Positions 15,198-23,281 of a DNA stretch of 64,000 nt are shown piece after piece. Below the pieces are notes generated by a model, which was given only the letters and a program-made list of their open reading frames with translations, did not search any database and was not told the origin of the DNA. A program made the position numbers and the translations under genes. Source of the DNA: an uncultured Pseudodesulfovibrio sp. (GTDB lineage Bacteria > Desulfobacterota > Desulfovibrionia > Desulfovibrionales > Desulfovibrionaceae); assembly GCF_963662885.1 (NCBI RefSeq), contig NZ_OY760059.1, forward strand, positions 372,001 to 436,000. Reading direction: 5' to 3'. The stretch's first letter is position 1. Each line of letters begins with the position of its first letter.

Positions 15198-16270
15198 TGC
15201 TCAAGCGCTTCTTCATAACCTTCGGCCTGGTGGCCCTGCTCTACGGCGGCTTCGCGGCATTCAACTTCTCACTGGTCTACCTGGCCGGGGAGACGCGTCC
15301 GTACACCGAGATCGCCCGCGCCCAGCAGACAAACCCGGACACCCTGTACGGGCCGCTCTTCAACAACGACCACGAAGCATACAAATACGCGCTCATGGAA
15401 GAACGGCCCCACGAGGTGGTCGTGGCCGGTTCCTCCCGCGCCCTGCAGTTCCGCCAGCCGTTCTTCAGCAAGCCCATGGTCAACTGCGGGCGGATAATGT
15501 CCAGCGTTCAAACCGCGCTCGACTTTTTCGAGTACATGGAGAAGGAGCCGCCCAGGACTATCCTGGTGACGTTCGATTTCTGGTGGTTCAGGGACCCCTT
15601 GAACAAGCGCACCGGGGGACACAAGTCCTCACTGTCCACCGGCACCGAGCGCAGCCTGGACATGTTTTTCCTGCCCTCCCTGTATGTGGCCGAGGGGAAG
15701 ATCTCCATTGGCCGGGTTTTGCAGGGGTCCCCCTTGCTCAACGGGCAATCCCGCCGTATCGGTCTGCGGTCCGTGAACGAGGATGCCGGATTTGAAGCGG
15801 ATGGCTCCCACCACGAGCCGCAGGGCTCCCAGCGGACGCATGCGGACATGGTCGCCAACGTCAAGACGCGTATCGGGAGAACCGAATTCCGCTACAACGA
15901 CCGGCTTCAAACCGCTGCCGTTGACGCCCTCTTTGCCGAAGTGGCCAAGCTGGAAAGTCTGGGACACAAGGTGATCGTTCTCTTCCCGCCGCTCTCCCCG
16001 GCGTTCGAGGAGGAACTGGAAAACAACCCGGGATACGCTTACGTCGCCAAGACATTGCAGTATGCCGAGCGATACGGTGCCGTGGACATGCAGGACCCTG
16101 CCCGTCTGGGGCTGACCACGGACTATTTCATGGATTCCCTGCATCCTTCCCCGCGTGGCGATGCCAAGGTCCTGCTCGAGTTGGTCCGCCTGCATCCGGA
16201 GTTAGGCTCTGTCCTGGATCTGGACGCGATAAAGCGCTTTCTGGCTTCAGGCCGGGAACGGCCCGAATAA
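15197..16270 (+). CDS. SGNH-hydrolase-like partner of MBOAT acyltransferase
   Basis: A 357-residue protein with one N-terminal membrane segment (FFITFGLVALLYGGFAAFNF) and an extracytoplasmic SGNH-like domain. Block I is VVVAGSSRALQFR (nucleophile serine) and the terminal block is DSLHPSPRGDAKVL (Asp/His pair). Such proteins accompany MBOAT enzymes and complete acyl transfer to the glycan, as AlgJ/AlgX do in alginate. Its start codon overlaps the MBOAT stop. The C-terminus (LDAIKRFLASGRERPE) is short. The acceptor polymer is unknown, but the large glycan locus in this window is a candidate source. Confidence 0.75.
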   Translation: MLKRFFITFGLVALLYGGFAAFNFSLVYLAGETRPYTEIARAQQTNPDTLYGPLFNNDHEAYKYALMEERPHEVVVAGSSRALQFRQPFFSKPMVNCGRIMSSVQTALDFFEYMEKEPPRTILVTFDFWWFRDPLNKRTGGHKSSLSTGTERSLDMFFLPSLYVAEGKISIGRVLQGSPLLNGQSRRIGLRSVNEDAGFEADGSHHEPQGSQRTHADMVANVKTRIGRTEFRYNDRLQTAAVDALFAEVAKLESLGHKVIVLFPPLSPAFEEELENNPGYAYVAKTLQYAERYGAVDMQDPARLGLTTDYFMDSLHPSPRGDAKVLLELVRLHPELGSVLDLDAIKRFLASGRERPE

Positions 16271-16296
16271 GACTCCCTCCCGCAATTTGGGGAGAT

Positions 16297-16512
16297 CTAC
16301 CCTTTTCTGGAAATGACGGCGTTCAGGTCGGTCATGAGTGTGTCGAGGTCCAGCCCGTAGCGGGAGGCCGTGTCGGCCACGGTCTCGAACAGGGCCTTGC
16401 ACAGCAGGCATTCGCCCGCCTGTTCGTCACGGGCGCGAAAGACCGTTTCGGTCCCGCGATACTTGTGGACGATGTCCAGCAGGGTCATGTCCGGGGTGAT
16501 GCGTCGGCTCAC
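16297..16512 (-). CDS. DUF1858-like small redox-disulfide protein
   Basis: A 71-residue protein with a single CLLC motif in the pattern TPDMTLLDIVHKY..CLLCKALFETVADTASRYGLDLDTL. This resembles the DUF1858 / hybrid-cluster-associated disulfide domain (usually CxxC after a TPDMTI start). It begins with GTG at 16512, overlapping the upstream gene's stop by 4 nt (GTGA). It is the last gene of the five-gene yedE-tusA operon. A thiol carrier or redox role in sulfur or selenium transfer is inferred from its neighbours. Confidence 0.6.
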   Translation of the reverse strand: MSRRITPDMTLLDIVHKYRGTETVFRARDEQAGECLLCKALFETVADTASRYGLDLDTLMTDLNAVISRKG

Positions 16513-17372
16513 AAGATCTCCCCCATGGCCCGGGCGAGCGCCTGAGGGATGTACGGGATCAGTTCACCGATCTGCGAGGCCGGTGTGGGACAGGCGGCCT
16601 CACCCGCATACCGGTTGGCCTGAGCCGCAACGTAGGCGGCCTTGGACGCTTCAATCCCGGCCGCCATCAGGGCGCAGGCCATGCCCGTGACCGTGTCGCC
16701 CGTGCCGCCCATGGCCTCCATGGATTCGACGGACGGCCCGAACACTTCGGCCAGAACTCCTGTGCGGTCCGCAATGCGGTCTACGCTCCCCTTGACCAGC
16801 AGGCACCGGGCCGCGTTGTCGTGCTCGTAGGCGCGTTCAATCAGTTCCGGCACACGGTTCTCGTCCTGAAGGATGAAGCCTCTGGTATAGAAGGGATGCG
16901 GGGCGGCCTCGTCCGCCAGAAAGGCCAGCTCTCCGACATCCGGTGTGAACAGGTCATACTCTCCGGCATATCCGCTCATCTTGGCCGCGTACATGAACCC
17001 GGCGTCCGCAACCAGGGCGGGCGGCCCGGCCATGGACTGCGCGGCCATGAGCACCTTGTTGTGCCAGTCCACGTCGGGCTGGAGATAATGAAAGGCCAGC
17101 ACGTCGCAATGCCGCCCGGGCAGGATGTCGGTCAGGTGGCGATAGAGCGCGCGGCTTCCGTTGCCGAGCCCCTCGTCGCCCACCAGCAGTGCGTGGGGCG
17201 GGTTGGCCCCGAGAAAATCACAGGCGATGGCGGCTGCGGCCAACAGCGCCGGAGTACCCCGATCCGGGGGCAGCGAGCGGCCTCCCACCGTGAGCACGTT
17301 GCCCGCCACCTCGGCCAGGGCGTCCTGCACGGGCACGGTCGGGTCCGGTATGGTGCCGACTACGAAGAGCAT
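16509..17372 (-). CDS. NnrD-like (NAD(P)H-hydrate dehydratase family) kinase-fold protein
   Basis: A 287-residue ribokinase-superfamily protein of the type found in the C-terminal half of YjeF/NnrD. The signature GGTGDTVTGMACALMAAGIE near the C-terminus matches the ATP/anion-hole motif. The MLFVVGTIPDPTVP start lies at 17372, inside the end of the upstream DUF3343 gene (13-nt overlap). NnrD normally repairs hydrated NADH together with an NnrE epimerase domain, which is absent here. Tight coupling to YedE, TusA and DUF3343 genes suggests a specialised relative with another substrate. No cofactor-repair partner is nearby. Confidence 0.65.
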   Translation of the reverse strand: MLFVVGTIPDPTVPVQDALAEVAGNVLTVGGRSLPPDRGTPALLAAAAIACDFLGANPPHALLVGDEGLGNGSRALYRHLTDILPGRHCDVLAFHYLQPDVDWHNKVLMAAQSMAGPPALVADAGFMYAAKMSGYAGEYDLFTPDVGELAFLADEAAPHPFYTRGFILQDENRVPELIERAYEHDNAARCLLVKGSVDRIADRTGVLAEVFGPSVESMEAMGGTGDTVTGMACALMAAGIEASKAAYVAAQANRYAGEAACPTPASQIGELIPYIPQALARAMGEIL

Positions 17373-17911
17373 AGCCGCACCATCTCGGCATGGGCCAGTT
17401 CCAGGGCGTAACCGCACAGGGTATGGCCGATCTCCCTGGGGGCCGGAGCCTCGTCCAGGGTGCGCCCGATAAGTCGGGCCGCGATGTACGGCACGTCCGG
17501 GCAACCGCCGCCGGACACGTTGACGATAACCCTGGTCCGCTTGTCCACGGTCAGCTTCATGTTGGCCGCGCGAACCATGAGGTGGTCGCCGAAATCCTTG
17601 ACCTGGTAGAGGTTCACCGGATCGAGCAGCGGGCCGCTCACCGGTACGCTCTCCAGCGGCGGGGTCCCGGCATCATCTAGAATGCGCAGGATATCGAGCC
17701 GCTCCATGAGCGGAAACTCCACCACCAGATCACAGCCGCGCTGTATCTCCGGGGGCGGTCCCATGACCCGGATCTCCCGCCCGGACTCCTTAAGCAGCTT
17801 TTCGGCCCGGATGACCTCGCTTGTATGCTCGAACACCAGCAAGCCCCGGTCCGCCCGCTTCTGTGCGGACGGACCGGAGGTCTTTTTTCTGAACAGATCG
17901 GCCAGGGCCAA
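17360..17911 (-). CDS. DUF3343-containing putative Se/S carrier protein
   Basis: A 183-residue protein. The N-terminal half (LLVFEHTSEVIRAEKLLKE..IRVMGPPPEIQRGCDLVVEF) has the DUF3343 pattern, including the conserved PPPEI..GC with a candidate carrier cysteine. The second half (MVRAANMKLTVDKRTRVIVN, SGGGCPDVPYIA) is an extension with another GCP cysteine motif. TTG at 17911 is preferred as the start because GGAGG lies about 7 nt upstream, within the end of tusA. DUF3343 genes are known neighbours of yedE and tusA in selenium-using bacteria. A carrier role is inferred. Confidence 0.65.
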   Translation of the reverse strand: MALADLFRKKTSGPSAQKRADRGLLVFEHTSEVIRAEKLLKESGREIRVMGPPPEIQRGCDLVVEFPLMERLDILRILDDAGTPPLESVPVSGPLLDPVNLYQVKDFGDHLMVRAANMKLTVDKRTRVIVNVSGGGCPDVPYIAARLIGRTLDEAPAPREIGHTLCGYALELAHAEMVRLCSS

Positions 17912-17913
17912 AC

Positions 17914-18132
17914 CTAGCCTCCGAGCAGCTTCAGGCGGTATTCGCCGCCCTCCTCGGAGATGGAATCCACTTTCCAGCCCTTGCCCTGAGCGGCACGGGC
18001 CACGTTTTCCTTGGACGCCTCGGTGTCCACCAGGACCTCGAGTTCGCCCGAGCCCATGGCCGCTATCTTGGCCAGGGTATCCAGTACCGGTTGGGGGCAG
18101 GAAAGGCCCCTCGCGTCGACTATTTCACTCAT
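17914..18132 (-). CDS. tusA: TusA/SirA-family sulfurtransferase
   Basis: A 72-residue protein with the full family signature ARGLSCPQPVLDTLAKI (CPxP with the persulfide-carrying cysteine). TusA proteins relay sulfane sulfur; members next to YedE are thought to handle selenium. The gene lies 9 bases after yedE and 2 bases before the DUF3343 start. No second domain is present. The family is clear. Whether it carries S or Se cannot be told from sequence. Confidence 0.9.
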   Translation of the reverse strand: MSEIVDARGLSCPQPVLDTLAKIAAMGSGELEVLVDTEASKENVARAAQGKGWKVDSISEEGGEYRLKLLGG

Positions 18133-18141
18133 GGGGTCCCC

Positions 18142-19227
18142 CTATGCCGCTTTCTTGCGCATGGTAAAACCGATGAACAGGCAGATCGCCAGGCCGATGA
18201 AGACCGCGGCGATGCCGTGGGGGCCAACGCCCTTGGGCGAACTGGCCAACCCGAAGTTGTGGGAGAAACCCGCTCCCACGATCATGCCGAGCACGAACAC
18301 GGCGGCGTCGCCGTCGCCCTCGCCCGCCATGAACAACTGACGACCGGGGCATCCGCCTGCCAGAGCGAAACACAGCCCGGCCAGGACCATGCCCATGAAG
18401 TTCCACAGGCCCTGGGTGTGGGCCACGGGCTGGCTTGCGAAGCCCATGTGGAACTGGCCGAGGATCATGTTGACCGCAAAGGCGGCGACCAGCAGGGCGA
18501 TCACGCCCGAAAGCAGATGGACTTGTTTGAACAGGATCAGATCACGGAACGCGCCCATGGTGCAGAACCGGCTGCGCTGGGCCAGTATGCCCACCAGCAG
18601 GCCCACGGCCAGCGAGATGAACAGAGGCGCATGCATGGCTCCGGGGCCCTTGAGGCTGTAGAAGAGCACGCCGGACTTGGGCTCTTCGGCTACCTGCGGG
18701 TAGATGAACATGAGCACCAGAAATCCGACCATGATCAGAGGCATGAGCAGCCCCACGGACGAATAGGTCTTCTGAGCCCGGCCCAGATTGTAGCCCTGAC
18801 GGAAAAACAGCGTGCCGATACCGATGCCGACGATCAGTCCGGCGATACCAAACAGCGCGTTCAGGTCGCCACCGGCCAGGCGCAGGATGGCGCGCCAGGG
18901 GCAGCCCAGAAAGACCAGTGCGCCGATCATGGCGAACACGCCGAGCACGAAGCGCACGATGGGCGCGGAACCCGCTCTGGGCCGGAAGTCCTTGCCCATG
19001 AGGGCCGCTCCCAGCGATCCGAGCACGAAACCGATGATCTCGGGGCGCATGTACTGGACAACACCGGCCCTGTGCAGGCCAACGGCCCCGGCGATGTCGC
19101 GTTCGAAACAGGCCACGCAGATACCCATGTTCCCGGGGTTGCCCAGGTATTGCAGCAGTGCGGCCAGGCAGCCGATTACAAGCCCAACGGAAATGATCCC
19201 TTTCCGTGAGGCGAAAAAGTTAGTCAT
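18142..19227 (-). CDS. yedE: YedE/YeeE-family putative selenium (sulfur) transporter
   Basis: A 361-residue membrane protein with about 10-12 hydrophobic segments. Conserved cysteine motifs lie in membrane loops: GICVACFERDIAGA, FLGCPWRAILRLAGGD, RFCTMGAFRD and AGGCPGRQL. This arrangement matches the selenium-associated YedE family, thought to import selenium species, whereas other YeeE/YedE members import thiosulfate. AAGGAGG and a second GGAGG-like stretch precede the ATG at 19227. It is the first gene of the operon with tusA, DUF3343, the NnrD-like gene and the DUF1858-like gene. Confidence 0.88.
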   Translation of the reverse strand: MTNFFASRKGIISVGLVIGCLAALLQYLGNPGNMGICVACFERDIAGAVGLHRAGVVQYMRPEIIGFVLGSLGAALMGKDFRPRAGSAPIVRFVLGVFAMIGALVFLGCPWRAILRLAGGDLNALFGIAGLIVGIGIGTLFFRQGYNLGRAQKTYSSVGLLMPLIMVGFLVLMFIYPQVAEEPKSGVLFYSLKGPGAMHAPLFISLAVGLLVGILAQRSRFCTMGAFRDLILFKQVHLLSGVIALLVAAFAVNMILGQFHMGFASQPVAHTQGLWNFMGMVLAGLCFALAGGCPGRQLFMAGEGDGDAAVFVLGMIVGAGFSHNFGLASSPKGVGPHGIAAVFIGLAICLFIGFTMRKKAA

Positions 19228-19411
19228 ACCTCCTCCTTGTGTAAAAGAACCTAAAAAGTCCCCCAATTCAGATATGACACATAGAGGAATACAACCGCTT
19301 GAGCCACCTCTTTCTATATACGTAAACTTCTACACCTATAGATTTTTTGAATACCAAGAGGCATGGCGATGGAAGGCCGGAATGGAAGGAGGAAAGCGAC
19401 CCGAAACCGGG

Positions 19412-20350
19412 CTATTTTTCGATGTCGGAGAGGGTCTGGCGGAAGGTTTCGACTTGAGGACCGCCCAGAGACACGGCCTTGCGGGCGGCCGCAAGGGCTT
19501 CGTCCCGACGGTCGAGCTGGTCCAGGACAAAGGCCAGATTGTTGAAGGCGATGCCACTGTCGGGCTTGACCTCGGTGGCCTTGCGAAAGGCCTTGGCCGC
19601 GCCCTCCGCGTTACCCAGCGAATAGCGGGCGTTGCCCAGTCCGATCCAGGCGTTGTGGCTTTGCGGCCAGCGGTCGGCGGCCTTGGCGTAGGCTTGCTCG
19701 GCAGCGGTCCACTGGTTGGCCCGCTCCAGCCCCACGGCCCCGTCGAGCCATTCCTTTTCCTGTGCCGTGGCCGGCAGGCGAGAAGGCGGCAGAACCATCA
19801 TCCCCCAGAAATCAGGACCCCAGGTGTTCTCGAAAACCCGCCAGGGGCTCCGCTTGGACCGGATGGTACCGGAGTTGAGCAGGACCTCGCGCGTATCTCG
19901 GTCGAGTCCGGTCACCACGGCATAATGCCAGACAGGATACCAGGACAGCCCCAGATTCTGCAGAACGACAACCGGATTGCCCGCATCGATTTCGGCTGAC
20001 AGCCGGTCCGCGCCGTGAATGACATACGCCATGCGACCGTGACGACGGGCTGCGGTGACCATGTCGGGCTGAATACTCCCGTGGCTCGCCGGGGTGTAGA
20101 CCTCGGCCGTCAGATCCTCGGGCTGAACCCGCACCCCGCTCCAGGTCATGGCCATGGCCAGTGCGGCCGGACCGCATTGATATTCTTCCTGGGCATAGAA
20201 GGGCACGCCGACCACGCGGGTCAGCTCAGCACCCGTAGGCGAAGGCGGCATGACGCCGCCGTACAGGCTGCACCCCGAACTCAAGACCAGGAGCAGGAAA
20301 GCGAGACAGGCGGCGGCCGGACGACCACCGCCTGAAAGATTACGCAGCAT
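19412..20350 (-). CDS. PA2778-type C39-like peptidase lipoprotein with TPR repeats
   Basis: A 312-residue lipoprotein. Signal peptide with lipobox SSGC (cysteine ~27), then a papain-like C39 domain: YQCGPAALAMAM with catalytic Cys, WHYAVVTGLD with His, VLLNSGTI. Two or three TPR units follow (WTAAEQAYAKAADRWPQSHN, GNAEGAAKAFRKATEVKPDS). This is the layout of the PA2778 family. It lies 9 bases downstream of a PA2779-family gene, its usual partner. Probably an exported cysteine peptidase. Its substrate is unknown, but the paired membrane protein is an obvious candidate. Confidence 0.82.
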   Translation of the reverse strand: MLRNLSGGGRPAAACLAFLLLVLSSGCSLYGGVMPPSPTGAELTRVVGVPFYAQEEYQCGPAALAMAMTWSGVRVQPEDLTAEVYTPASHGSIQPDMVTAARRHGRMAYVIHGADRLSAEIDAGNPVVVLQNLGLSWYPVWHYAVVTGLDRDTREVLLNSGTIRSKRSPWRVFENTWGPDFWGMMVLPPSRLPATAQEKEWLDGAVGLERANQWTAAEQAYAKAADRWPQSHNAWIGLGNARYSLGNAEGAAKAFRKATEVKPDSGIAFNNLAFVLDQLDRRDEALAAARKAVSLGGPQVETFRQTLSDIEK

Positions 20351-20359
20351 ACGGTTTGG

Positions 20360-20761
20360 CTAGTTTGCCTTTTTCACAAACGGAAAGACGTCTGTGGCTC
20401 CGGCCATGTCCGTGATCAACAGGATGATGAAGACCAGCAGCACGGCGCCGATGACGACACCGAAAGCGCCGCTACCCGCGGGCATGTCGTTCATGCGGTC
20501 CGCGATCTGGTTGATCTCGGTGTCGGACAGGGCGTTGACGCGCTGTTCGACTTCGGCGACAGACAGTCCCTTGGTCTGCAGGACCTGGCGAACATCGTCA
20601 CGCTGAAGCTGGGCCAGGACCATGGCGCGGTTGTCCGCGTTACGGCTGGCCGCCATGGCGGCTTCGGTGGTAACAAGTCCGGCCCGGGCAGTGGCGACGT
20701 TCAGGACGAGCAGGGAAAGGATCACGGTCAGACAGACGATTCTGCTGAACTTATTGTACAT
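20360..20761 (-). CDS. PA2779-family small membrane protein
   Basis: A 133-residue protein with a cleavable-looking signal (IVCLTVILSLLVLNVATARAG), a helical periplasmic part containing an ALSDTEINQIADRMNDMPAG stretch, and one C-terminal membrane segment (FGVVIGAVLLVFIILLITD). This is the PA2779 family pattern and the gene directly precedes its PA2778-type partner. A GGAGGA site lies upstream. The family is found next to a C39-like peptidase. Function unknown; a peptidase substrate or anchor is inferred. Confidence 0.82.
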   Translation of the reverse strand: MYNKFSRIVCLTVILSLLVLNVATARAGLVTTEAAMAASRNADNRAMVLAQLQRDDVRQVLQTKGLSVAEVEQRVNALSDTEINQIADRMNDMPAGSGAFGVVIGAVLLVFIILLITDMAGATDVFPFVKKAN

Positions 20762-20912
20762 TTTGAAGGTTCCTCCGGGTTGTCGTGTTTCTCGATATTG
20801 CGTGTTATAGCTAACTCCGGACCGCAGCGCAAATATATGGCTGCCCCTTTCGGGCGCAAATCAGCCCATGTCCGGCCTTGACACCTTCCACCCCGTCCTG
20901 CAAGGAACGCCC

Positions 20913-21959
20913 ATGCATAATCTCATAGAGCTGAACAAGAACGACCTCGAGGCCTTCGTGGCCGAAGACCTGAAAGAGCCCCGTTACCGGGCCGAACAGA
21001 TCTGGCAATGGCTGTGGCAGAAGCGCGTCCGCGACGTGGAGGGCATGACCAACCTGTCCAAGCCCCTGCGCCAGAAGCTGGCCGCCATGGCCCACATCGC
21101 CTGGCCCGAGATCGCCCGAGTGGCCGAAAGCCGGGACGGGACCATCAAGTTCCTGCTCAAGCTGGGCGACGGCAAGCTTATCGAGACCGTGCTCATTCCC
21201 ATGCAGGACCGCTACTCCCAATGTCTGTCCACCCAGGTGGGCTGCGCCATGGCCTGCACCTTCTGCAATACGGGCAAGCTCGGGTTCGAACGCAACCTGA
21301 CCTATGGCGAGATCATGGGACAAATTCTGGTTGGCCGCCAGTATCTGGCCGACAGGGGCATGAACGAACTCAAGAACCTCGTGTTCATGGGCATGGGCGA
21401 ACCGCTGCTCAACCTGGACACGCTGATCAGGGTTTTGACCGATCTGCCCTGCGAACGCGGCCTGTCCCTGTCCTGGCGCCGGTCCATGGTCTCCACCGTG
21501 GGCTTCCCGGACAAGCTCAAGATTCTCGGCGACCTCGAGATCGCCCTGCCCGCCATCTCCCTGCACGCGCCCTCCCAGGAGCTCCGCGCCAAGATCATGC
21601 CCAAGGCCGCCAAGGTGCATCTGGACGACCTCATGGCCGCGCTCGAGGCCTACCCCATGCGCCCGCGCGAGCGGATCACCTTTGAGTACCTGCTGCTCAA
21701 GGACGTGAACGATTCCATGGAGCATGCGGACCAGTTGGCCCGGCTCATCGACCGCAGGAAAGGCAAGATCAACCTGATCGCATACAACGCCACAGAGGGC
21801 ATGCCCTACGGCGCGCCCGACCGCGACCGGGTCGAGGCCTTTGAAAAACGGTTGTGGGATCACGGTCTGACAGCCTTCATCCGCCGCTCCATGGGCGCGG
21901 ACATCAAGGCGGCCTGCGGCCAGCTCAAGGCCGACAGCATCGAGAAGGAACAGGCCTAG
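20913..21959 (+). CDS. rlmN: 23S rRNA (adenine-2503-C2)-methyltransferase
   Basis: A 348-residue radical SAM enzyme that methylates A2503 of 23S rRNA (and A37 of some tRNAs). Seen: N-terminal HhH-like domain (YRAEQIWQWLWQKRVRD), cluster motif CAMACTFC within GCAMACTFCNTGKLG, GMGEPLLNLD, and the C-terminal mCys region RRSMGADIKAACGQL. The ATG at 20913 with an AAGGA site is preferred over an upstream ATG at 20868 that has no ribosome site. It ends 4 nt inside the convergent substrate-binding protein gene (shared CTAG). No neighbour is functionally related. Confidence 0.95.
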   Translation: MHNLIELNKNDLEAFVAEDLKEPRYRAEQIWQWLWQKRVRDVEGMTNLSKPLRQKLAAMAHIAWPEIARVAESRDGTIKFLLKLGDGKLIETVLIPMQDRYSQCLSTQVGCAMACTFCNTGKLGFERNLTYGEIMGQILVGRQYLADRGMNELKNLVFMGMGEPLLNLDTLIRVLTDLPCERGLSLSWRRSMVSTVGFPDKLKILGDLEIALPAISLHAPSQELRAKIMPKAAKVHLDDLMAALEAYPMRPRERITFEYLLLKDVNDSMEHADQLARLIDRRKGKINLIAYNATEGMPYGAPDRDRVEAFEKRLWDHGLTAFIRRSMGADIKAACGQLKADSIEKEQA

Positions 21960-22774
21960 CGGTCCAGCCCGTACTTTTTCTTGAGGGAACGCACCAGGTC
22001 GGGGCGGGTCTCCAGGAAACGGTTGAACTCCCGCACAACCTGGGGACGCTTGATGGTGGACAACCGGTAGAAGCCGGTTGTGTGCGGCAGGTCCGGGTCA
22101 TAGACCAGCTGATTTTCGCACCCCATGGACGAAAGCAGGTGCCGAGCCGCCTGCACATTGGCGTAGACCCCGTCCACCCGGCCCATGAGTCCCTTGTTCA
22201 GCAGCCCGGATATGGAGGCATTTTCCGAAACCGTGATCGTCTTGGGATCAATGGGCGGATTGAGGAGCCAGGGCTTGAACCCGGCAAGGATGCCCAGATT
22301 GTCAATGGCCTCCATGCCCTTGCCCTGCTTGTCGGGTTTGACCAGAATGCCGTCCGTGTACATGCAGGCCGGGTCGGAATAGACTATGCGCAGCCCCTTG
22401 CGCCTGCCGGGATGCCAGTCCGGGGAATCCGGGAACTTCAGGTCCAGGGTCCGGGTATCCAGGAAGTCCTGGTACAACCGCTTCACGGGCAGCGGGACGT
22501 AGGTCATCGAGTAGCCGTATTCGATGGCAAAGGAATCGAGCAGATCGCGGGCAAAGCCCTCGTAGTCGCCGTTATGAAAGGAGCCGTACGGCGGATAGTC
22601 GATACGCTCCACACCCACCTTCAGCTCGACCGCCCCGGCCAGAGCCGAGCCTGCACAAATTGCCACCACCATAAAGATGATCAGCAGCGTCGCCCCCCAA
22701 GTGGGCATGCGGCGTATTACTGTCTTTGATGTGGAGGGGCGTTTTATATGGTCGGCGGGCATTCTGATGATCAT
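21956..22774 (-). CDS. Periplasmic solute-binding family 3-like protein
   Basis: A protein of about 272 residues with a cytoplasmic N-tail and a signal-anchor or signal peptide (TWGATLLIIFMVVAICAGSA). The rest resembles family 3 binding proteins (VGVERIDYPPYGSFHNGDYEGFARDL, LDTRTLDLKFPDSPDW, LMGRVDGVYANVQAA). No ABC permease genes are nearby, so it may be a stand-alone sensor or a polar amino acid binder. ATGs at 22774, 22762 and 22708 are possible. The chosen start has AAGGAG 12 nt upstream, so it is uncertain. Confidence 0.7.
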   Translation of the reverse strand: MIIRMPADHIKRPSTSKTVIRRMPTWGATLLIIFMVVAICAGSALAGAVELKVGVERIDYPPYGSFHNGDYEGFARDLLDSFAIEYGYSMTYVPLPVKRLYQDFLDTRTLDLKFPDSPDWHPGRRKGLRIVYSDPACMYTDGILVKPDKQGKGMEAIDNLGILAGFKPWLLNPPIDPKTITVSENASISGLLNKGLMGRVDGVYANVQAARHLLSSMGCENQLVYDPDLPHTTGFYRLSTIKRPQVVREFNRFLETRPDLVRSLKKKYGLDR

Positions 22775-22983
22775 GTCCTTGGCTGGCTCCTTCAAGCCTG
22801 ACCATATGGATACAGTGTATTCGTTCCGCTGACAATGCCCTGATTTGTTTAACAGCCCAATGACTGGGCAAGGTCGCCCCGCCGGGAAGGCCCGAGATCA
22901 CAGGGTTGCCATCCCTCAACTAGATATGTATGGGTAGCGCCAGCCGCAGAAACACTGCGGACATAATATATCAGGAGTGCAGT

Positions 22984-23265
22984 ATGGCAGCCACCGTGGA
23001 CGAAATCACCATCAACTATTCCGAAGACAACCAGCTTATCGTCAAGGAGCTGGACAAGGTCGTTCTTTCCAAGGGCGCATGGACCACCATCGTGTTCCGC
23101 TACCAGGAACTCAACCGCGCCAAGGGCGAATACGGCCCGGACAAATATACTATCCGCCGCTACCAGAAAGTGGATGGCACCTACCGCCCCAAGTCCAAGT
23201 TCAACATTTCCTCCCAGGCCCAGGCCAAGAAGATCGTGGAAGCCCTGAGCGGCTGGACCGAGTAG
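22984..23265 (+). CDS. Conserved hypothetical protein
   Basis: A 93-residue basic protein (MAATVDEITINYSEDNQLIV, WTTIVFRYQELNRAKGEYG, YTIRRYQKVDGTYRPKSKF). No domain is recognised. There is no signal peptide or membrane segment. AGGAG lies about 8 nt before the ATG at 22984, which decides this start over one at 22930. It ends 16 bases before the endonuclease IV gene on the same strand, so the two are likely co-transcribed. The repeated Tyr/Lys/Arg residues could suggest nucleic-acid contact, but this is speculation. Confidence 0.75.
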   Translation: MAATVDEITINYSEDNQLIVKELDKVVLSKGAWTTIVFRYQELNRAKGEYGPDKYTIRRYQKVDGTYRPKSKFNISSQAQAKKIVEALSGWTE

Positions 23266-23281
23266 TCGGGCGGACCATCCC

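Noticed and set aside
18091..19209. A 372-residue plus-strand open frame
   Set aside because: It is antisense to yedE and dominated by His, Gln and Glu, with no domain. It is a composition artefact.
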